A stretch of 64,000 bases of DNA from Propionispora hippei DSM 15287 (GCF_900141835.1 NZ_FQZD01000012.1:1-64000); one strand, 5' to 3'. Shown: positions 11,873 to 21,979, numbered from the stretch's first letter. Made by a program: numbers and translations. Notes: generated by a model from the sequence alone, not told the origin.

Positions 11873-12310
11873 CTAATATTTCTGAATCAGATATACGCCG
11901 CTGACTAGCAGGGCCAGGCCGGCGATACGGAACGGGCTGACTGTGTGAATGCTGAAGCCCAGCAGTCCGTAATGTTCCAGGATAATCGAAAGCAGCAGTT
12001 GTCCCAGTACGGTCAGGCTGAGCATATTGGCCGGACCAATCAAAGGAGTCAGCATGATAACGGCATACACATAAAAGGCCCCCAGCAGCCCGCCGCACCA
12101 TTTCCACCAACTAATCTGAGTTAAACTGGCCAGAGGCGGAATCGAGCCAGTGGTTACCAGAACGCAGATCAATAGTGCCATTGAACCGACCGCAAAGCTG
12201 ATCAGCGAGGCCAGTACCGGATTGCCCAGAGCGGTACGCAACTGGGTATTCAGACCGGCCTGAAAGGTAATGCCTAGGCCGGCGCAAAATGATAAAAGCA
12301 AATATAACAT
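11873..12310 (-). CDS. DMT-superfamily (DUF606/YdcZ-type) small membrane transporter
   Basis: From ATG 12308-12310 the protein is 145 residues with about five hydrophobic segments and no soluble domain. The N-terminal LLLSFCAGLGITFQAGLNTQ and the central SWWKWCGGLLGAFYV stretches are typical of DUF606 members. This half-size family is related to drug/metabolite exporters and its substrates are mostly unknown. The ATG at 12310 is chosen over the longer reading frame (to 12394) because AGGAGG lies 8 bases before it and the transmembrane segment begins at once. It is divergent from the DUF2164 gene, sharing a 60-base gap. Confidence 0.8.
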   Translation of the reverse strand: MLYLLLSFCAGLGITFQAGLNTQLRTALGNPVLASLISFAVGSMALLICVLVTTGSIPPLASLTQISWWKWCGGLLGAFYVYAVIMLTPLIGPANMLSLTVLGQLLLSIILEHYGLLGFSIHTVSPFRIAGLALLVSGVYLIQKY

Positions 12311-12370
12311 AAGGAATTCCTCCTGTGTGTAATCAATGGAAGGCAATAAAAGCGACAAAGAGGTGTTAGT

Positions 12371-12622
12371 TTGAGTGAGATTAAGCTGGGGCAAGAAGCG
12401 GAAACAGAAGTATTGCGTGCAATAAAGGAGTTCTTTCTTACCGAACGGGATGAAGAACTCAGTGATTTTCAGGCAGCGGTACTGCTGGATTTTATGGTGC
12501 GGCAGATCGGACCTTACTTTTACAATCAGGCGGTCGCCGATGCACAGGCGTTAATGACTAAAAAGGTAGAAGAGCTATATGGACTGGAAAAGCGGATTGA
12601 CAATAAGCGCGGTAAAAAATAA
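12371..12622 (+). CDS. DUF2164 family protein
   Basis: An 83-residue acidic protein with the DUF2164 pattern: IKEFFLTERDEELSDFQAAV, LLDFMVRQIGPYFYNQAVADA. The family is widespread, small and of unknown function; no catalytic residues are apparent. The TTG start at 12371 follows AAAGAGGTGTTAGT. The next gene is on the other strand. Confidence 0.82.
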   Translation: MSEIKLGQEAETEVLRAIKEFFLTERDEELSDFQAAVLLDFMVRQIGPYFYNQAVADAQALMTKKVEELYGLEKRIDNKRGKK

Positions 12623-12676
12623 TGGAATTTCATCCTGCATTCTTTGATTTAAGATAGGAACCTGTCACCACCTGGA

Positions 12677-13246
12677 TTATTGCCGGTAGTTAGGCAGCTT
12701 GTTCAGCAGCCGGTAGAGCAGGTCGTCCAGTATATAGTCTGGCCGGCCGCTAAGCAAAAAGGTACCCCGATAAGTTTGCCGGTCACGAACTGTTAGGAAG
12801 GAATCGGAACTTTTTTGATAGCTGGCGATATGCAAGGCGATATCGGTTTCCTGAATTTCCTCATTGTCCCAGGTACGGTACGTAAGAGAGCGGAAGGAGG
12901 AAACCTCCGCCGCGATGACAATGTCTGCCTGATTGGCGGCTGCCATGGACTGCAACAAGGTTTTATCAAGTACTGGCTTGCCGTTATGCGTTTGTATAGC
13001 TGTGTAATCAGCCTTGATGGTGTCTGACGGCAAAAGTTCAAAGACCGGTGTCAGCGAGGCTAACGAGGTATGGAATTTCCGCTCTAGCGCTTGGGTGATC
13101 TGACGCTCATAGGTCTGGTCCAGCTTTATATAGCCGGGGGTTATGACCGGCAGGATCGCTACTTTTTGCGGTTGAGCGGCAAGGCAGGTAGTAAAGGACA
13201 GGAAAAATGACATGCTCAGCAGAAAAAGAAAGATTTTTTTTCTCAT
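12677..13246 (-). CDS. Exported protein, possibly of CsgG/TolB-N-like fold
   Basis: A 189-residue protein with a strong signal peptide (MRKKIFLFLLSMSFFLSF..., probable cut after TCLAAQ). The mature part opens with KVAILPVI, a pattern seen in envelope proteins with a TolB-N/CsgG-type fold that build on a first beta strand followed by an ADYTAI/ADIVIAAEV repeat. The fold is a weak inference. The cysteine in the signal region (TTCLAA) does not make a normal lipobox. The ribosome site (AGGAGTCTTTTGTT on the minus strand) precedes ATG 13246. Confidence 0.6.
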   Translation of the reverse strand: MRKKIFLFLLSMSFFLSFTTCLAAQPQKVAILPVITPGYIKLDQTYERQITQALERKFHTSLASLTPVFELLPSDTIKADYTAIQTHNGKPVLDKTLLQSMAAANQADIVIAAEVSSFRSLTYRTWDNEEIQETDIALHIASYQKSSDSFLTVRDRQTYRGTFLLSGRPDYILDDLLYRLLNKLPNYRQ

Positions 13247-13369
13247 AACAAAAGACTCCTTATTATGGATTTAGCCAGCGCTACGGCCCAGTATGTCTTT
13301 GGTTTAGTTATCCATCATTCTTTATTCAGCATTTGGTGTTAATATCCTTTAACGTAAAACAGTGCTTTT

Positions 13370-13577
13370 ATGCATGGGCGGTTCGGGTTGAATTCTGTTG
13401 AGGCAAAAAGCCGCCAGCTCCGGAGGTGGCTCGTACCGTAAAACAGGCCGAATTCCCTGACAGCGGCAATATATTATTGAATCAACGGTTTCATTCTTTC
13501 TGTGCCGTGGTATAATATTATGGTATAATATAGGTCTTATGGAATGTTTGTGAAACTTTAGTTTGGATGGTGAAAAG
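13370..13577 (+). promoter_or_regulatory. gatCAB upstream region with structured leader and twin TATAAT boxes
   Basis: The gap before gatC contains the same TATAAT hexamer twice (13511-13516 and 13524-13529) inside near-duplicated ggtataatat, giving one or two -10 boxes. No good -35 is visible (gtttca at 13488). Upstream, around 13423-13443, gccgcc and ggtggc form a stem, flanked by ctgtt/aacag arms and two gaattc copies. This could be the 3' hairpin of something else or a protein-binding region. It lies upstream of the likely start site and so is not a leader RNA of gatC. Confidence 0.4.
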
Positions 13578-13868
13578 ATGAAGATTACTCGAAATGATGT
13601 GGAAAAAGTAGCGCTTCTTTCAAGATTGGACATGCCGGAGACCGAACTGGAGACCTTTACCGGCCAGCTCAATGCGATTCTGGAATATGCCGATTCACTG
13701 AATAAAGTGGATACGTCAGCTATTCAGCCGACGGCCCATGTGCTGCCTTTGAAAAATGTAATGCGGCCGGATGCAGTGAAGACTTCCCTGCCCCGTGAAT
13801 TGGCTTTGTCTAATGCACCGGAGCAAGAGGATGGTTACTTTAAAGTGCCTAAGATTATAGAGGGATAA
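13578..13868 (+). CDS. gatC: Asp-tRNA(Asn)/Glu-tRNA(Gln) amidotransferase subunit GatC
   Basis: This small subunit stabilises GatA on GatB in the complex that converts mischarged Glu-tRNA(Gln) and Asp-tRNA(Asn) to the amide forms. At 96 residues it has the usual size. Recognisable elements are VEKVALLSRLDMPE at the start, LNAILEYADSLNKVDTS in the middle and the PEQEDGYFKVPKII C-terminus. ATG 13578 is preferred over TTG 13563 because TTGGATGGTG lies just before it. It is first of gatC-gatA-gatB. Confidence 0.95.
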   Translation: MKITRNDVEKVALLSRLDMPETELETFTGQLNAILEYADSLNKVDTSAIQPTAHVLPLKNVMRPDAVKTSLPRELALSNAPEQEDGYFKVPKIIEG

Positions 13869-13927
13869 TAAGCTTCCTGCCGGCTGACAGGTAAAGAAGT
13901 GGTAAATTTGTTTTAGGGAGGACTAGT

Positions 13928-15388
13928 ATGGATTTGTTTGCCTATACAGCAAGAGAACTGCATCAGAAACTAATTGACAAAGAAATTACGGCAGTTGAAA
14001 TTATAAAATCGGTGCATGACCGTGTCGATCAAGTAGAAGGCCAGGTTAAGTCATATATAACGCAAACCCGTGAAGCTGCTATTGCCCAGGCGGCAGCGGT
14101 TGACGCAAAACTGGCCCGTGGGGAAGCCATCAATTTTTTGAGCGGCATTCCTGCTATTATGAAAGACAACCTGTGCACGAAAGGCGTTAAAACCACCTGT
14201 GCTTCGCATATTCTGGAGCGCTTTGTACCGCCCTATGACGCCACCGTTATCGAGAAACTAGCGGCTAATGATTTGGTGATGACCGGTAAGGCCAACATGG
14301 ATGAGTTTGCCATGGGTGGTTCGACGGAAAATTCGGGATTTTTCCCGACCCGTAATCCCTGGAATCTGGACTGCGTGCCAGGCGGTTCCAGCGGTGGTTC
14401 GGCCGCGGCTGTCGCTGCAGGAGAAGCCATCTGGGCGCTTGGTTCGGATACGGGCGGTTCCATCCGCCAGCCGGCCGCCTATTGCGGCGTGGTTGGCTTG
14501 AAGCCGACCTATGGCCGGGTGTCCCGCTACGGCTTGATTGCTTATGCCTCTTCGTTGGATCAGATTGGTCCTATTACGCGGGATGTAACTGACTCGGCCC
14601 ATGTCATGAATGCCATCGCCGGCTACGATCCGAAGGATTCCACCTCGATTAATGCGCCGGTCCCCGACTATACGAAGTCGCTGGTGAACGATGTGAAGGG
14701 ATTGAAAATCGGTCTGCCGAAAGAATATTTCGTGGCCGGTATGGACCCGGAAGTGGAAGCGGCTGTACGGAAGGCTATTGAACAATTGGTGGCTTTGGGC
14801 GCCGAATGCAGGGAAATCTCCATGCCGCATACGGAATATGCTCTGTCGGCCTATTATTTGCTGGCGCCGGCTGAGGCCAGCTCCAATTTAGCCCGATATG
14901 ACGGCGTTAGTTTTGGCCACCGTGAGCAAGGCAACGACATTGTCGATATGTATAAAAAAACCCGGAGCCATGCCTTTGGCACCGAAGTCAAACGGCGCAT
15001 TATGCTGGGGACCTATGCCCTAAGTTCAGGTTATTACGATGCGTACTATCTGAAAGCACTAAAAGTCAGGACGCTGGTTAAACAGGACTTTGACAAGGCT
15101 TTTGAGCAAGTGGACGTTATTATTACGCCGACAGCTCCGACTACGGCGTTTAAAATTGGTGAAAAAACCAGCGATCCGTTGGCCATGTACCTGCAGGATG
15201 TTTGCACCATTCCGGTCAATCTCGCCGGCGTTCCTGGTATTTCCGTGCCGTGCGGTTTTGCCGGCGGTATGCCGGTCGGTCTGCAAATCATTGGCAAGCC
15301 GTTGGGAGAAGAGACTATTCTTCGCACAGCGTATACCTTTGAACAAAACAATGACTATCACAAGCGTTCTGCACGGCTGGGGGGTTAG
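13928..15388 (+). CDS. gatA: Glutamyl-tRNA(Gln) amidotransferase subunit A
   Basis: The amidase-signature subunit hydrolyses glutamine and channels ammonia to GatB. The catalytic triad is visible: Lys in [10 protein letters not shown], Ser in [12 protein letters not shown] and Ser in [14 protein letters not shown]. The 486-residue length is standard. The ATG follows TTAGGGAGGACTAGT. It is 59 bases after gatC and 3 bases before gatB. Confidence 0.97.
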   Translation: MDLFAYTARELHQKLIDKEITAVEIIKSVHDRVDQVEGQVKSYITQTREAAIAQAAAVDAKLARGEAINFLSGIPAIMKDNLCTKGVKTTCASHILERFVPPYDATVIEKLAANDLVMTGKANMDEFAMGGSTENSGFFPTRNPWNLDCVPGGSSGGSAAAVAAGEAIWALGSDTGGSIRQPAAYCGVVGLKPTYGRVSRYGLIAYASSLDQIGPITRDVTDSAHVMNAIAGYDPKDSTSINAPVPDYTKSLVNDVKGLKIGLPKEYFVAGMDPEVEAAVRKAIEQLVALGAECREISMPHTEYALSAYYLLAPAEASSNLARYDGVSFGHREQGNDIVDMYKKTRSHAFGTEVKRRIMLGTYALSSGYYDAYYLKALKVRTLVKQDFDKAFEQVDVIITPTAPTTAFKIGEKTSDPLAMYLQDVCTIPVNLAGVPGISVPCGFAGGMPVGLQIIGKPLGEETILRTAYTFEQNNDYHKRSARLGG

Positions 15389-15391
15389 AAA

Positions 15392-16825
15392 ATGGATTAT
15401 GAAATTGTAATTGGCTTGGAAGTGCATTCCGAACTAAAAACAAAATCGAAGATATTCTGCGGCTGCAGCACGCAGTTCGGTTCGGAGCAAAATACCAATG
15501 TATGTCCGGTATGCTTAGGCTTGCCCGGTGTACTGCCCGTCATTAATGAAAAAGTGATTGAATTTGCCATTCGGGCCGGCCTGGCGTTGAACTGCGAGAT
15601 TTTGCCCTTTAGTAAATTTGACCGTAAAAACTATTACTATCCCGATTTGCCGAAAAATTTCCAAACGTCACAATATGATTTGCCCATTGCCGTAAATGGT
15701 TATTTGGATATTGAGGTAGAGGGGCAGACCAAGCGGATTGGTATCACCCGTGTGCATATGGAAGAGGATGCTGGCAAGCTGGTGCATTCCGGGACGATCA
15801 ATAATTCCGACTATGCGCTGGTTGACTACAACCGTACCGGCGTACCGCTGATCGAAATCGTATCGGAGCCGGATATCCGCACTCCGGAAGAAGCCAAGGC
15901 CTATTTGGAAAAGTTAAAAGCCATTCTACAATATATTGATGTATCGGACTGCAAGATGGAGGAAGGAAGCCTGCGCTGCGATGCCAATATCTCACTGCGG
16001 CCACGCGGTACGGAACCGTTTGGCACTAAGGCCGAGATCAAAAATCTTAACTCTTTCCGTTCGGTGCAGCGCGGACTGGAATATGAAGCGGCCCGGCAGG
16101 AACAGGTTTTAGAGGAAGGCGGCCGGGTTATTCAGGAAACCCGTTCCTGGGACGAAGCGAAGGGCATTACCCTTTCGATGCGCAGCAAGGAACAGGCTCA
16201 TGACTATCGCTATTTCCCCGAGCCCGATTTAGTGCCCATCATTGTCGATCCGGCCAAGGTGGAAGAAATCCGGCAGAGTTTGCCGGAACTGCCTGATGCC
16301 CGGCAAAAACGCTTAATAAACGATTATGGCCTGTCGTCTTATGATGCCAGTGTGATTACGGCAAGCAAGGCGATGGCCGATTATTTTGATGAAACCGTGG
16401 CTTGCCAAGCAGATGCCAAGTCGGTTGCCAACTGGCTGATGGGGGAAGTGTCGAAGCACTTGAATACGGCAGGGCTGGATATTGAAGCTTGCCCGGTTAC
16501 ACCGGTTAAGCTGGCCGGCATGATCGCCTTGATTGATAAGGGGACTATTTCCGGAAAAATAGCGAAAACCGTGTTTGAAGATATGTGGTCAAGCGGCAAG
16601 GATGCCGATACGGTAGTAAAAGAAAAAGGGCTGGTCCAGATTAGTGATGCCGGTGCTATCGTTGCTATTGTTGACTCGGTTATTGCCGCTAATCCCCAGT
16701 CGGTGGCCGATTTCAAAGCCGGCAAGGAAAAAGCAATCGGATTTTTGGTAGGTCAGATCATGAAACAGACCAAAGGCCGGGCCAATCCGGAAATGGTAAA
16801 CAAGCTGCTACGGGAAAGATTATAA
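15392..16825 (+). CDS. gatB: Aspartyl/glutamyl-tRNA amidotransferase subunit B
   Basis: The kinase/amidotransferase subunit phosphorylates the tRNA-bound Glu or Asp and amidates it. The 477-residue product has [20 protein letters not shown] at the start with the cysteine cluster CGCS...CPVCLGLPG (zinc-binding), the [17 protein letters not shown] core, HMEEDAGKL and [14 protein letters not shown], then the GatB/Yqey C-terminal tRNA-binding domain ending in [12 protein letters not shown]. It ends at a strong terminator, closing the operon. Confidence 0.97.
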   Translation: MDYEIVIGLEVHSELKTKSKIFCGCSTQFGSEQNTNVCPVCLGLPGVLPVINEKVIEFAIRAGLALNCEILPFSKFDRKNYYYPDLPKNFQTSQYDLPIAVNGYLDIEVEGQTKRIGITRVHMEEDAGKLVHSGTINNSDYALVDYNRTGVPLIEIVSEPDIRTPEEAKAYLEKLKAILQYIDVSDCKMEEGSLRCDANISLRPRGTEPFGTKAEIKNLNSFRSVQRGLEYEAARQEQVLEEGGRVIQETRSWDEAKGITLSMRSKEQAHDYRYFPEPDLVPIIVDPAKVEEIRQSLPELPDARQKRLINDYGLSSYDASVITASKAMADYFDETVACQADAKSVANWLMGEVSKHLNTAGLDIEACPVTPVKLAGMIALIDKGTISGKIAKTVFEDMWSSGKDADTVVKEKGLVQISDAGAIVAIVDSVIAANPQSVADFKAGKEKAIGFLVGQIMKQTKGRANPEMVNKLLRERL

Positions 16826-16868
16826 AAAAATAAGGGCAAAGGCGATAGCGCTTTTGCCCTTATTTTTT
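16824..16868 (+). terminator. Rho-independent terminator of gatCAB
   Basis: Left arm aaaaaaataagggcaaa (ending 16840) and right arm (16851-16868) form a long A/T-closed stem around a gggcaaa/ttgccc core, followed by a T run. Confidence 0.88.
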
Positions 16869-16970
16869 TATTTAGATATTATTTGCAGCGGAAAATATAT
16901 CTTGGCATTAAAGCATTTGTGACCGTACATAATGGTAGTACATACAGCTTTTCAAAAAGAAGGGAAGATC

Positions 16971-17654
16971 ATGCTGCCGGAAAAAGCGGGCTGGAATATC
17001 GGTACGGTAATGGCCGTTCATGTGTTACGTATTGTAACCGGGTTGCTGCTGGCGCAGACCGTATATCCCTTTTGGTCTGGTGTTTCTGCTTTTTGGATTG
17101 AACTGGTCGATAGACTGACAGTGTTGTTTTTGGTTTGGTTAGTTATGGTTAAAAGCCGGGTGGCTTGGACGGAGGTCGGCCTCAGCCTGAATCATGCCGG
17201 CCGAAATGGTTTATGGGGATTATTAGCCGGGGTAGGGTTGCTGACCATTAGTATCTACAGTGAAAAATATTATGCCGCCTGGCTGCTCTTGACACCGGCA
17301 CAGCATCCACTGGCCGTGCAGGCCCAGGCTGCCGCCTCCTGGCAACAATTGCTGTCCCCTTTATTTTTGGCCGGCGTGGCCGCACCGGTGGCGGAAGAGG
17401 CGTTATACCGACTGCTGACTTTTCTGCCACTGAGGGAACGTTGGGGAGTGTGGGGCGGAACGATAGGCAGTGCCGCTATATTTACGCTTATGCATTTTAG
17501 TGTGTACTGGTTAGGGGAAATGATGGTGATAGGAATTGGTCTTGCTCTTTTATATTATTGGACAGGATCATTAGTTAGCGCCATAGTGGCCCATTCCTTT
17601 GTTAATGCTAGTAAAATATTGCTGCTGTTTTTCGGTGTATTGCCTGTAACGTAA
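16971..17654 (+). CDS. CPBP family intramembrane glutamic endopeptidase (CAAX protease-like)
   Basis: From ATG 16971 the protein has 227 residues and six or so hydrophobic segments. The CPBP motifs are present: EEALYR (Glu142-Glu143...Arg147), FTLMH and a terminal HSFVNAS. In related proteins the glutamates and histidines form the membrane-embedded active site. Members process prenylated proteins or bacteriocins, or confer self-immunity; the substrate here is unknown. The 13-codon upstream extension (ATG 16932) lacks a ribosome site, while AGAAGGGAAG precedes 16971. Confidence 0.85.
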   Translation: MLPEKAGWNIGTVMAVHVLRIVTGLLLAQTVYPFWSGVSAFWIELVDRLTVLFLVWLVMVKSRVAWTEVGLSLNHAGRNGLWGLLAGVGLLTISIYSEKYYAAWLLLTPAQHPLAVQAQAAASWQQLLSPLFLAGVAAPVAEEALYRLLTFLPLRERWGVWGGTIGSAAIFTLMHFSVYWLGEMMVIGIGLALLYYWTGSLVSAIVAHSFVNASKILLLFFGVLPVT

Positions 17655-17685
17655 CTGAAATTTAGCACAAGGGAGGAGATGCTGT

Positions 17686-17994
17686 ATGCCTCGTTGCTTG
17701 CGTTGTGGAAACCGTAAAAGTTTTGTTTCCAGCAAAGTGCTGCCGGCTTCACCCTATAGCAACGGACCACTTTCCGGCTTGATCGGTGATTTTAAAGAAA
17801 ACGGACTGGAACAGCTTACCAGCATGGGGGCTGTCAAAGCGGTTGTGAATGCGGCCAGCTCCCATCCGAAGGAATATTTTGATACCTGCTTTTACTGTGG
17901 CAGCCAGGAAGTGGCATGGGAAGAGGATTTAGCGGCTGCTGAGGCGAACAATATAGATCAATTAACATATATAGAGCCTACAAATCATGTATAG
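17686..17994 (+). CDS. Small protein with two CxxC zinc-ribbon knuckles
   Basis: A 102-residue protein with CLRC (residues 4-7) and CFYC (68-71) about 60 residues apart, which could together bind one zinc ion. The segment between is a low-complexity helix/turn region with no recognisable domain. I do not recognise the family. The ATG at 17686 follows AAGGGAGGAGATGCTGT. It sits 41 bases before the Lon-like gene on the same strand and may be co-transcribed with it. Confidence 0.65.
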   Translation: MPRCLRCGNRKSFVSSKVLPASPYSNGPLSGLIGDFKENGLEQLTSMGAVKAVVNAASSHPKEYFDTCFYCGSQEVAWEEDLAAAEANNIDQLTYIEPTNHV

Positions 17995-18035
17995 CAAGTT
18001 TAGTCAAGGAGAATGAGGGAGAGGGGATTGGCGTA

Positions 18036-20450
18036 ATGACTAACTGGCAGGAACTACCGGCAGATAAGTTGCACTTTATATGTGATGAAAGGTTGCTTGA
18101 TTTTGAAACGACCCAGACGGTTTCGCCGCTGGACGTTATGATTGGCCAGACCAGGGCGGTAAAAGCGGTTGAATTCGGGCTATATACTCAAAATTCCGGC
18201 TACAATATTTTTATTTCCGGCCTGGTCGGTACGGGAAAGATTACCTATGCTAAGGCGGCCGTGACTAAGCGGGCGGCACAAAAGCAAGAATTGCCGCTTG
18301 ACTGGTGTTATGTGAATAATTTTCATAATGCGGCGCAGCCCAAAGCACTTTCCCTGCCGGCCGGTATGGGCGCTAAATTTCAGCAGGATATGCAAGTGCT
18401 CATGGACGAGCTGAAAACTGGTATAGCCAAAGTATTCAGCGGCGATGAGTACGAACAATCCCGCGCCGAGTTGATTAAAACCTTTCAGGATAAACGTACG
18501 CTCATTGTGGAAGGGTTTAATAAAAAAGCAGAGGAAATGGGGATACAGCCTCAGTGGTCTACTACCGGTTTTGCCGGTCTGCCCATTGTGGATAATAAAG
18601 TACTGACCCAGGAGGAATTTCAAAATCTGGATGTCACACAGCGGGAAGAGATTGAGAAAAAGGCGCTGCTGCTGCACGACAAGGCTGCCGAGGTTATTCG
18701 TCACCTGCAGGTAGTGGAACGGGAAGTACGGGAAGAACTTAAAAGTTTGGACAGCCGTATCGGTTTGTTTGCGGTTGGGCATTTGATTGATAGTTTAACC
18801 GAAAAATATGCGGACTTTACCGAAGTTACGGCCTATCTGGAGGCTGTTAAGAAAGACATTGTTACTCATATTAATGAATTTAAGCCGCACAACGAAGAAG
18901 AGCAAAATCCGCTGATGCTGTTTAAGCGGAATATGCAGGAGACGGGAAAAGAAAAGTACAAGGTCAATCTTGTCGTTGATAATGGAGCTAGCCGGGGGGC
19001 ACCGGTTGTGGTGGAAACCAACCCGACTTACTATAATCTGGTAGGACGGGTCGAATATGAAACCCGCATGGGAATGGTTAGCACCGACTATACCATGATT
19101 AAGGCCGGCGCCTTGCATCGGGCCAATGGCGGCTATTTAATTTTAAATATCCGTGATGTACTGACCAATATCGGTGCCTGGGAAGCCTTGAAGCGGGTAT
19201 TAAAGACTAAAAAGCTGTATATCGAAAATCTGGGGGAGCAATACGGCATGCTGGCCATGGCTTCATTAAAACCGGAACCCGTACCGGTAGATGTAAAGGT
19301 CGTGTTGGTCGGCAGTCCGCAAATCTATTATCTACTGTACAATTATGACGAGGATTTCCGGAAGCTGTTTAAGGTTCATGCCGATTTTGATGTCCAAATG
19401 AATAATAATCCGGAGAATATCAAAAGACTGGCCGGATTTATTAGTTCTACGGTAAATCGAAAAGAACTTAAACCTTTTGACCGGGTGGCTGTGGCCAAAG
19501 TCATTGAATACTCCTGTCGTCTGGCCCAGAGTCAGAAGAAACTGACTACCCGGTTTAATGAGGTTGTGGAAATTTTGTGTGAGGCCGATGTATGGGCCAC
19601 GCTGGATAACAGCGAGCTTGTCCGGGCTGAGCATGTTAAACAAGCTATTGAAGAGAAGCGATACCGGTCGAATAAGTACGAAGAACGTTTGCAGGAAATG
19701 TTTGCCGACGGGAAATTTTTAATTGATACCGATGAAGAAAAAGTGGGGCAGGTTAACGGTCTGGCCGTTATGGCGGTCGGGGAGTATATGTTTGGTAAAC
19801 CTTCCCGCATTACCGCCAACACCTATTTGGGTAAAAGCGGCGTAATCAATATTGAACGGGAAACAAAAATGAGCGGCACCAGCCACACCAAGGGTGTTAT
19901 GATTTTAAGCGGGTATATGGGAGAAAAATTTGCCCAGCGCCAGCCGCTGACGCTGACAGCCAGCCTGACCTTTGAACAAACCTATGACGGTGTAGATGGC
20001 GACAGCGCTTCCAGTACCGAATTGTATGCCATCCTATCCAGTCTGTCGGACCTGCCAATCAAACAGTACATCGCTGTGACTGGCTCGGTCAATCAAAAAG
20101 GAGAAATTCAACCGATTGGCGGAGCTACTCAGAAAATCGAAGGCTTCTTTGAGGTCTGTAAGATCAAGGGTTTGACCGGCAAACAGGGTGTTATGATCCC
20201 CTGGCAGAATGTAGATGACCTTACACTCAACGACGAAGTGGTGGAGGCCGTCCGACAGGGAAGTTTCCATATCTATCCGGTCAAGACTATTGATGAAGGT
20301 ATTGAAATTTTGACAGGTACTCCGGCCGGGCAGCTTCAGGCAGATGGCACCTATCCGCTCAATACGGTTCATGATTTGGTCGAGAAAAAGCTAAAAGAGT
20401 ATATGCAAACCTTAATCAAATTGGGAAAAAGTGCGGATAATGAAAAATAA
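18036..20450 (+). CDS. Lon-family ATP-dependent protease (LonC/YcbZ-like, AAA_32 type)
   Basis: This 804-residue protein belongs to the Lon branch without the usual N-terminal substrate domain. The N-terminal ATPase half has a P-loop-like SGLVGTGKITYAKAA (about residues 60-74), in which the Ser/Thr expected after GK is Ile. That may weaken ATP binding; related proteins also vary here. The middle is coiled/helical, then a second AAA-like block (GGYLILNIRDVL, SPQIYYLLYNYDEDFRKLFK). The C-terminal S16 protease domain has the catalytic serine in DGDSASSTELYA and lysine in GGATQKIEGFF. It probably degrades damaged or regulatory proteins in the cytoplasm. Confidence 0.9.
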   Translation: MTNWQELPADKLHFICDERLLDFETTQTVSPLDVMIGQTRAVKAVEFGLYTQNSGYNIFISGLVGTGKITYAKAAVTKRAAQKQELPLDWCYVNNFHNAAQPKALSLPAGMGAKFQQDMQVLMDELKTGIAKVFSGDEYEQSRAELIKTFQDKRTLIVEGFNKKAEEMGIQPQWSTTGFAGLPIVDNKVLTQEEFQNLDVTQREEIEKKALLLHDKAAEVIRHLQVVEREVREELKSLDSRIGLFAVGHLIDSLTEKYADFTEVTAYLEAVKKDIVTHINEFKPHNEEEQNPLMLFKRNMQETGKEKYKVNLVVDNGASRGAPVVVETNPTYYNLVGRVEYETRMGMVSTDYTMIKAGALHRANGGYLILNIRDVLTNIGAWEALKRVLKTKKLYIENLGEQYGMLAMASLKPEPVPVDVKVVLVGSPQIYYLLYNYDEDFRKLFKVHADFDVQMNNNPENIKRLAGFISSTVNRKELKPFDRVAVAKVIEYSCRLAQSQKKLTTRFNEVVEILCEADVWATLDNSELVRAEHVKQAIEEKRYRSNKYEERLQEMFADGKFLIDTDEEKVGQVNGLAVMAVGEYMFGKPSRITANTYLGKSGVINIERETKMSGTSHTKGVMILSGYMGEKFAQRQPLTLTASLTFEQTYDGVDGDSASSTELYAILSSLSDLPIKQYIAVTGSVNQKGEIQPIGGATQKIEGFFEVCKIKGLTGKQGVMIPWQNVDDLTLNDEVVEAVRQGSFHIYPVKTIDEGIEILTGTPAGQLQADGTYPLNTVHDLVEKKLKEYMQTLIKLGKSADNEK

Positions 20451-20538
20451 AAAACCTGGCTTGTGCCGAGTCTTGCGGGATACGGGCAAAGCCTTACTCT
20501 GAAATAGTGGCCTGGATTTTTGATGTCCGGTCATCAAG

Positions 20539-20565
20539 AAGGGCGGACAGGTGCCGCCCTTTTTC
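20539..20565 (+). terminator. Terminator after the Lon-like gene
   Basis: aagggcgg (20539-20546) and ccgccctt (20554-20561) form an 8-bp stem with a 7-base loop followed by tttt. It separates the Lon-like gene from rlmD. Confidence 0.8.
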
Positions 20566-20597
20566 AAATAAGATAATTGAATTATAAAGGTGATAGT

Positions 20598-21977
20598 GTG
20601 AAAAAGAATATTGCTACTCCGCCGGTAAGAAAAGGCGGTATATACAGTCTGGATATTGTCAGCCTGGGCCATAGTGGCGAAGGTGTTGGGCGAGTGGAGG
20701 ACTTTACTGTTTTTGTACCGCAGGCATTGCCGGGAGAGAAAGTTAAGGCAAAAATCATAGAGGTTAAAAAGAATTATGCCAAGGGAGTATTGCTGACCGT
20801 TGAATCAGCCTCTCCCCGGCGAATAACTGCAAAATGTCCGATCTATAAGTCCTGTGGCGGCTGTCAACTGCAGCACCTTACCTATGAAGGACAATTGGAA
20901 AGTAAACGGCAGACTGTGGTTGATGCGATTACCCGGATTGGAAAGCTGGACGGAGTTCCTGTCCACGCTACTTTAGGGTGTACCGAACCCTGGTATTACC
21001 GAAATAAAATGCAGTTTCCCGTAGGTTTGACAGACGGAACCGTAGTGGCCGGCTGCTTTGCCCAGGGAACGCATACTATTATTCCCACGACCGAATGCAC
21101 CATCCAGCATCAGGCGAACAATGTGATTCTGCAGGAAGTGCAAGCCGCTTTACATGAGTTTGGGATTAGCGTTTATGATGAAAATACCGGCACAGGTCTG
21201 GTGCGCCATGTATTGGGACGGGTAGGGGTAGCTACCGGTGAAGTGATGGTTGTCTTGGTTACTGCCGCTAAGCACCTGCCTTACAAAGAACAAATCATTG
21301 ACCGATTGAAAAATCGCATTCTCGGTCTGGTGAGCGTCATTCAAAATGTAAATGGCCGGAAGACCAATGTCATCATGGGCGAGGAGACACAAACACTTTG
21401 GGGACGGGATACCATTACCGACCGTCTGGGAGATTTCAACTTTGCTATTTCGGCCCGTTCTTTCTTTCAGGTAAATACCGTACAGGCAGAAGTGCTGTAT
21501 AAAAAAGCTTTGGAATACGCTGATCTTTCCGGCCAGGAAGTGGTCATTGACGCATACTGTGGGACGGGAACAATCAGCCTGTTTTTGGCGCAAAAGGCCA
21601 AGAAAGTATATGGAATAGAGATAGTGGAACCGGCTATTTGTGATGCCCGGCTTAATGCCGAGCGCAATCAAGTGAAGAACGCCGAATTTATCGTTGGTGA
21701 TGCCGTGGACGTACTGCCGCGCCTGTTTAAAGAAGGCCTGCGACCGGACGTCATTGTCGTCGATCCGCCTCGTGCCGGCTGTGATCGCCAGGTGCTCGAG
21801 ACCTTTGTTAATATGAAACCTCAGCGTATTGTCTATGTATCTTGCAATCCATCCTCCCTCGCCAGAGACTTGGCGGTACTTAACGAACAAGGATACGAAA
21901 CACAGGAAGTTCAGCCGGTGGATATGTTTCCGCAGACTTACCACATTGAGGTAGTAGCACTGCTGGAGAAAAAATAA
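20598..21977 (+). CDS. rlmD: 23S rRNA (uracil-C5)-methyltransferase, RlmD/RumA type
   Basis: This SAM-dependent enzyme methylates a uridine in 23S rRNA (U1939 in E. coli for RlmD; some Gram-positive RlmCD homologues modify U747 as well). It has an N-terminal TRAM domain, then the iron-sulfur cysteines in CPIYKSCGGCQ, and a C-terminal Rossmann methyltransferase fold (DAYCGTGTISLFLA) with the catalytic cysteine in YVSCNPSSLARDL. From GTG 20598 it has 459 residues, close to the usual length. GTG 20598 is chosen over TTG 20577 because AAAGGTGATA is correctly spaced from it. Confidence 0.92.
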   Translation: MKKNIATPPVRKGGIYSLDIVSLGHSGEGVGRVEDFTVFVPQALPGEKVKAKIIEVKKNYAKGVLLTVESASPRRITAKCPIYKSCGGCQLQHLTYEGQLESKRQTVVDAITRIGKLDGVPVHATLGCTEPWYYRNKMQFPVGLTDGTVVAGCFAQGTHTIIPTTECTIQHQANNVILQEVQAALHEFGISVYDENTGTGLVRHVLGRVGVATGEVMVVLVTAAKHLPYKEQIIDRLKNRILGLVSVIQNVNGRKTNVIMGEETQTLWGRDTITDRLGDFNFAISARSFFQVNTVQAEVLYKKALEYADLSGQEVVIDAYCGTGTISLFLAQKAKKVYGIEIVEPAICDARLNAERNQVKNAEFIVGDAVDVLPRLFKEGLRPDVIVVDPPRAGCDRQVLETFVNMKPQRIVYVSCNPSSLARDLAVLNEQGYETQEVQPVDMFPQTYHIEVVALLEKK

Positions 21978-21979
21978 AT

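Noticed and set aside
13423-13443. T-box or riboswitch leader for gatCAB
   Set aside because: The structured element lies upstream of the probable -10 boxes, and the conserved T-box sequence is not present (aggtggctcgtaccg is only loosely similar).
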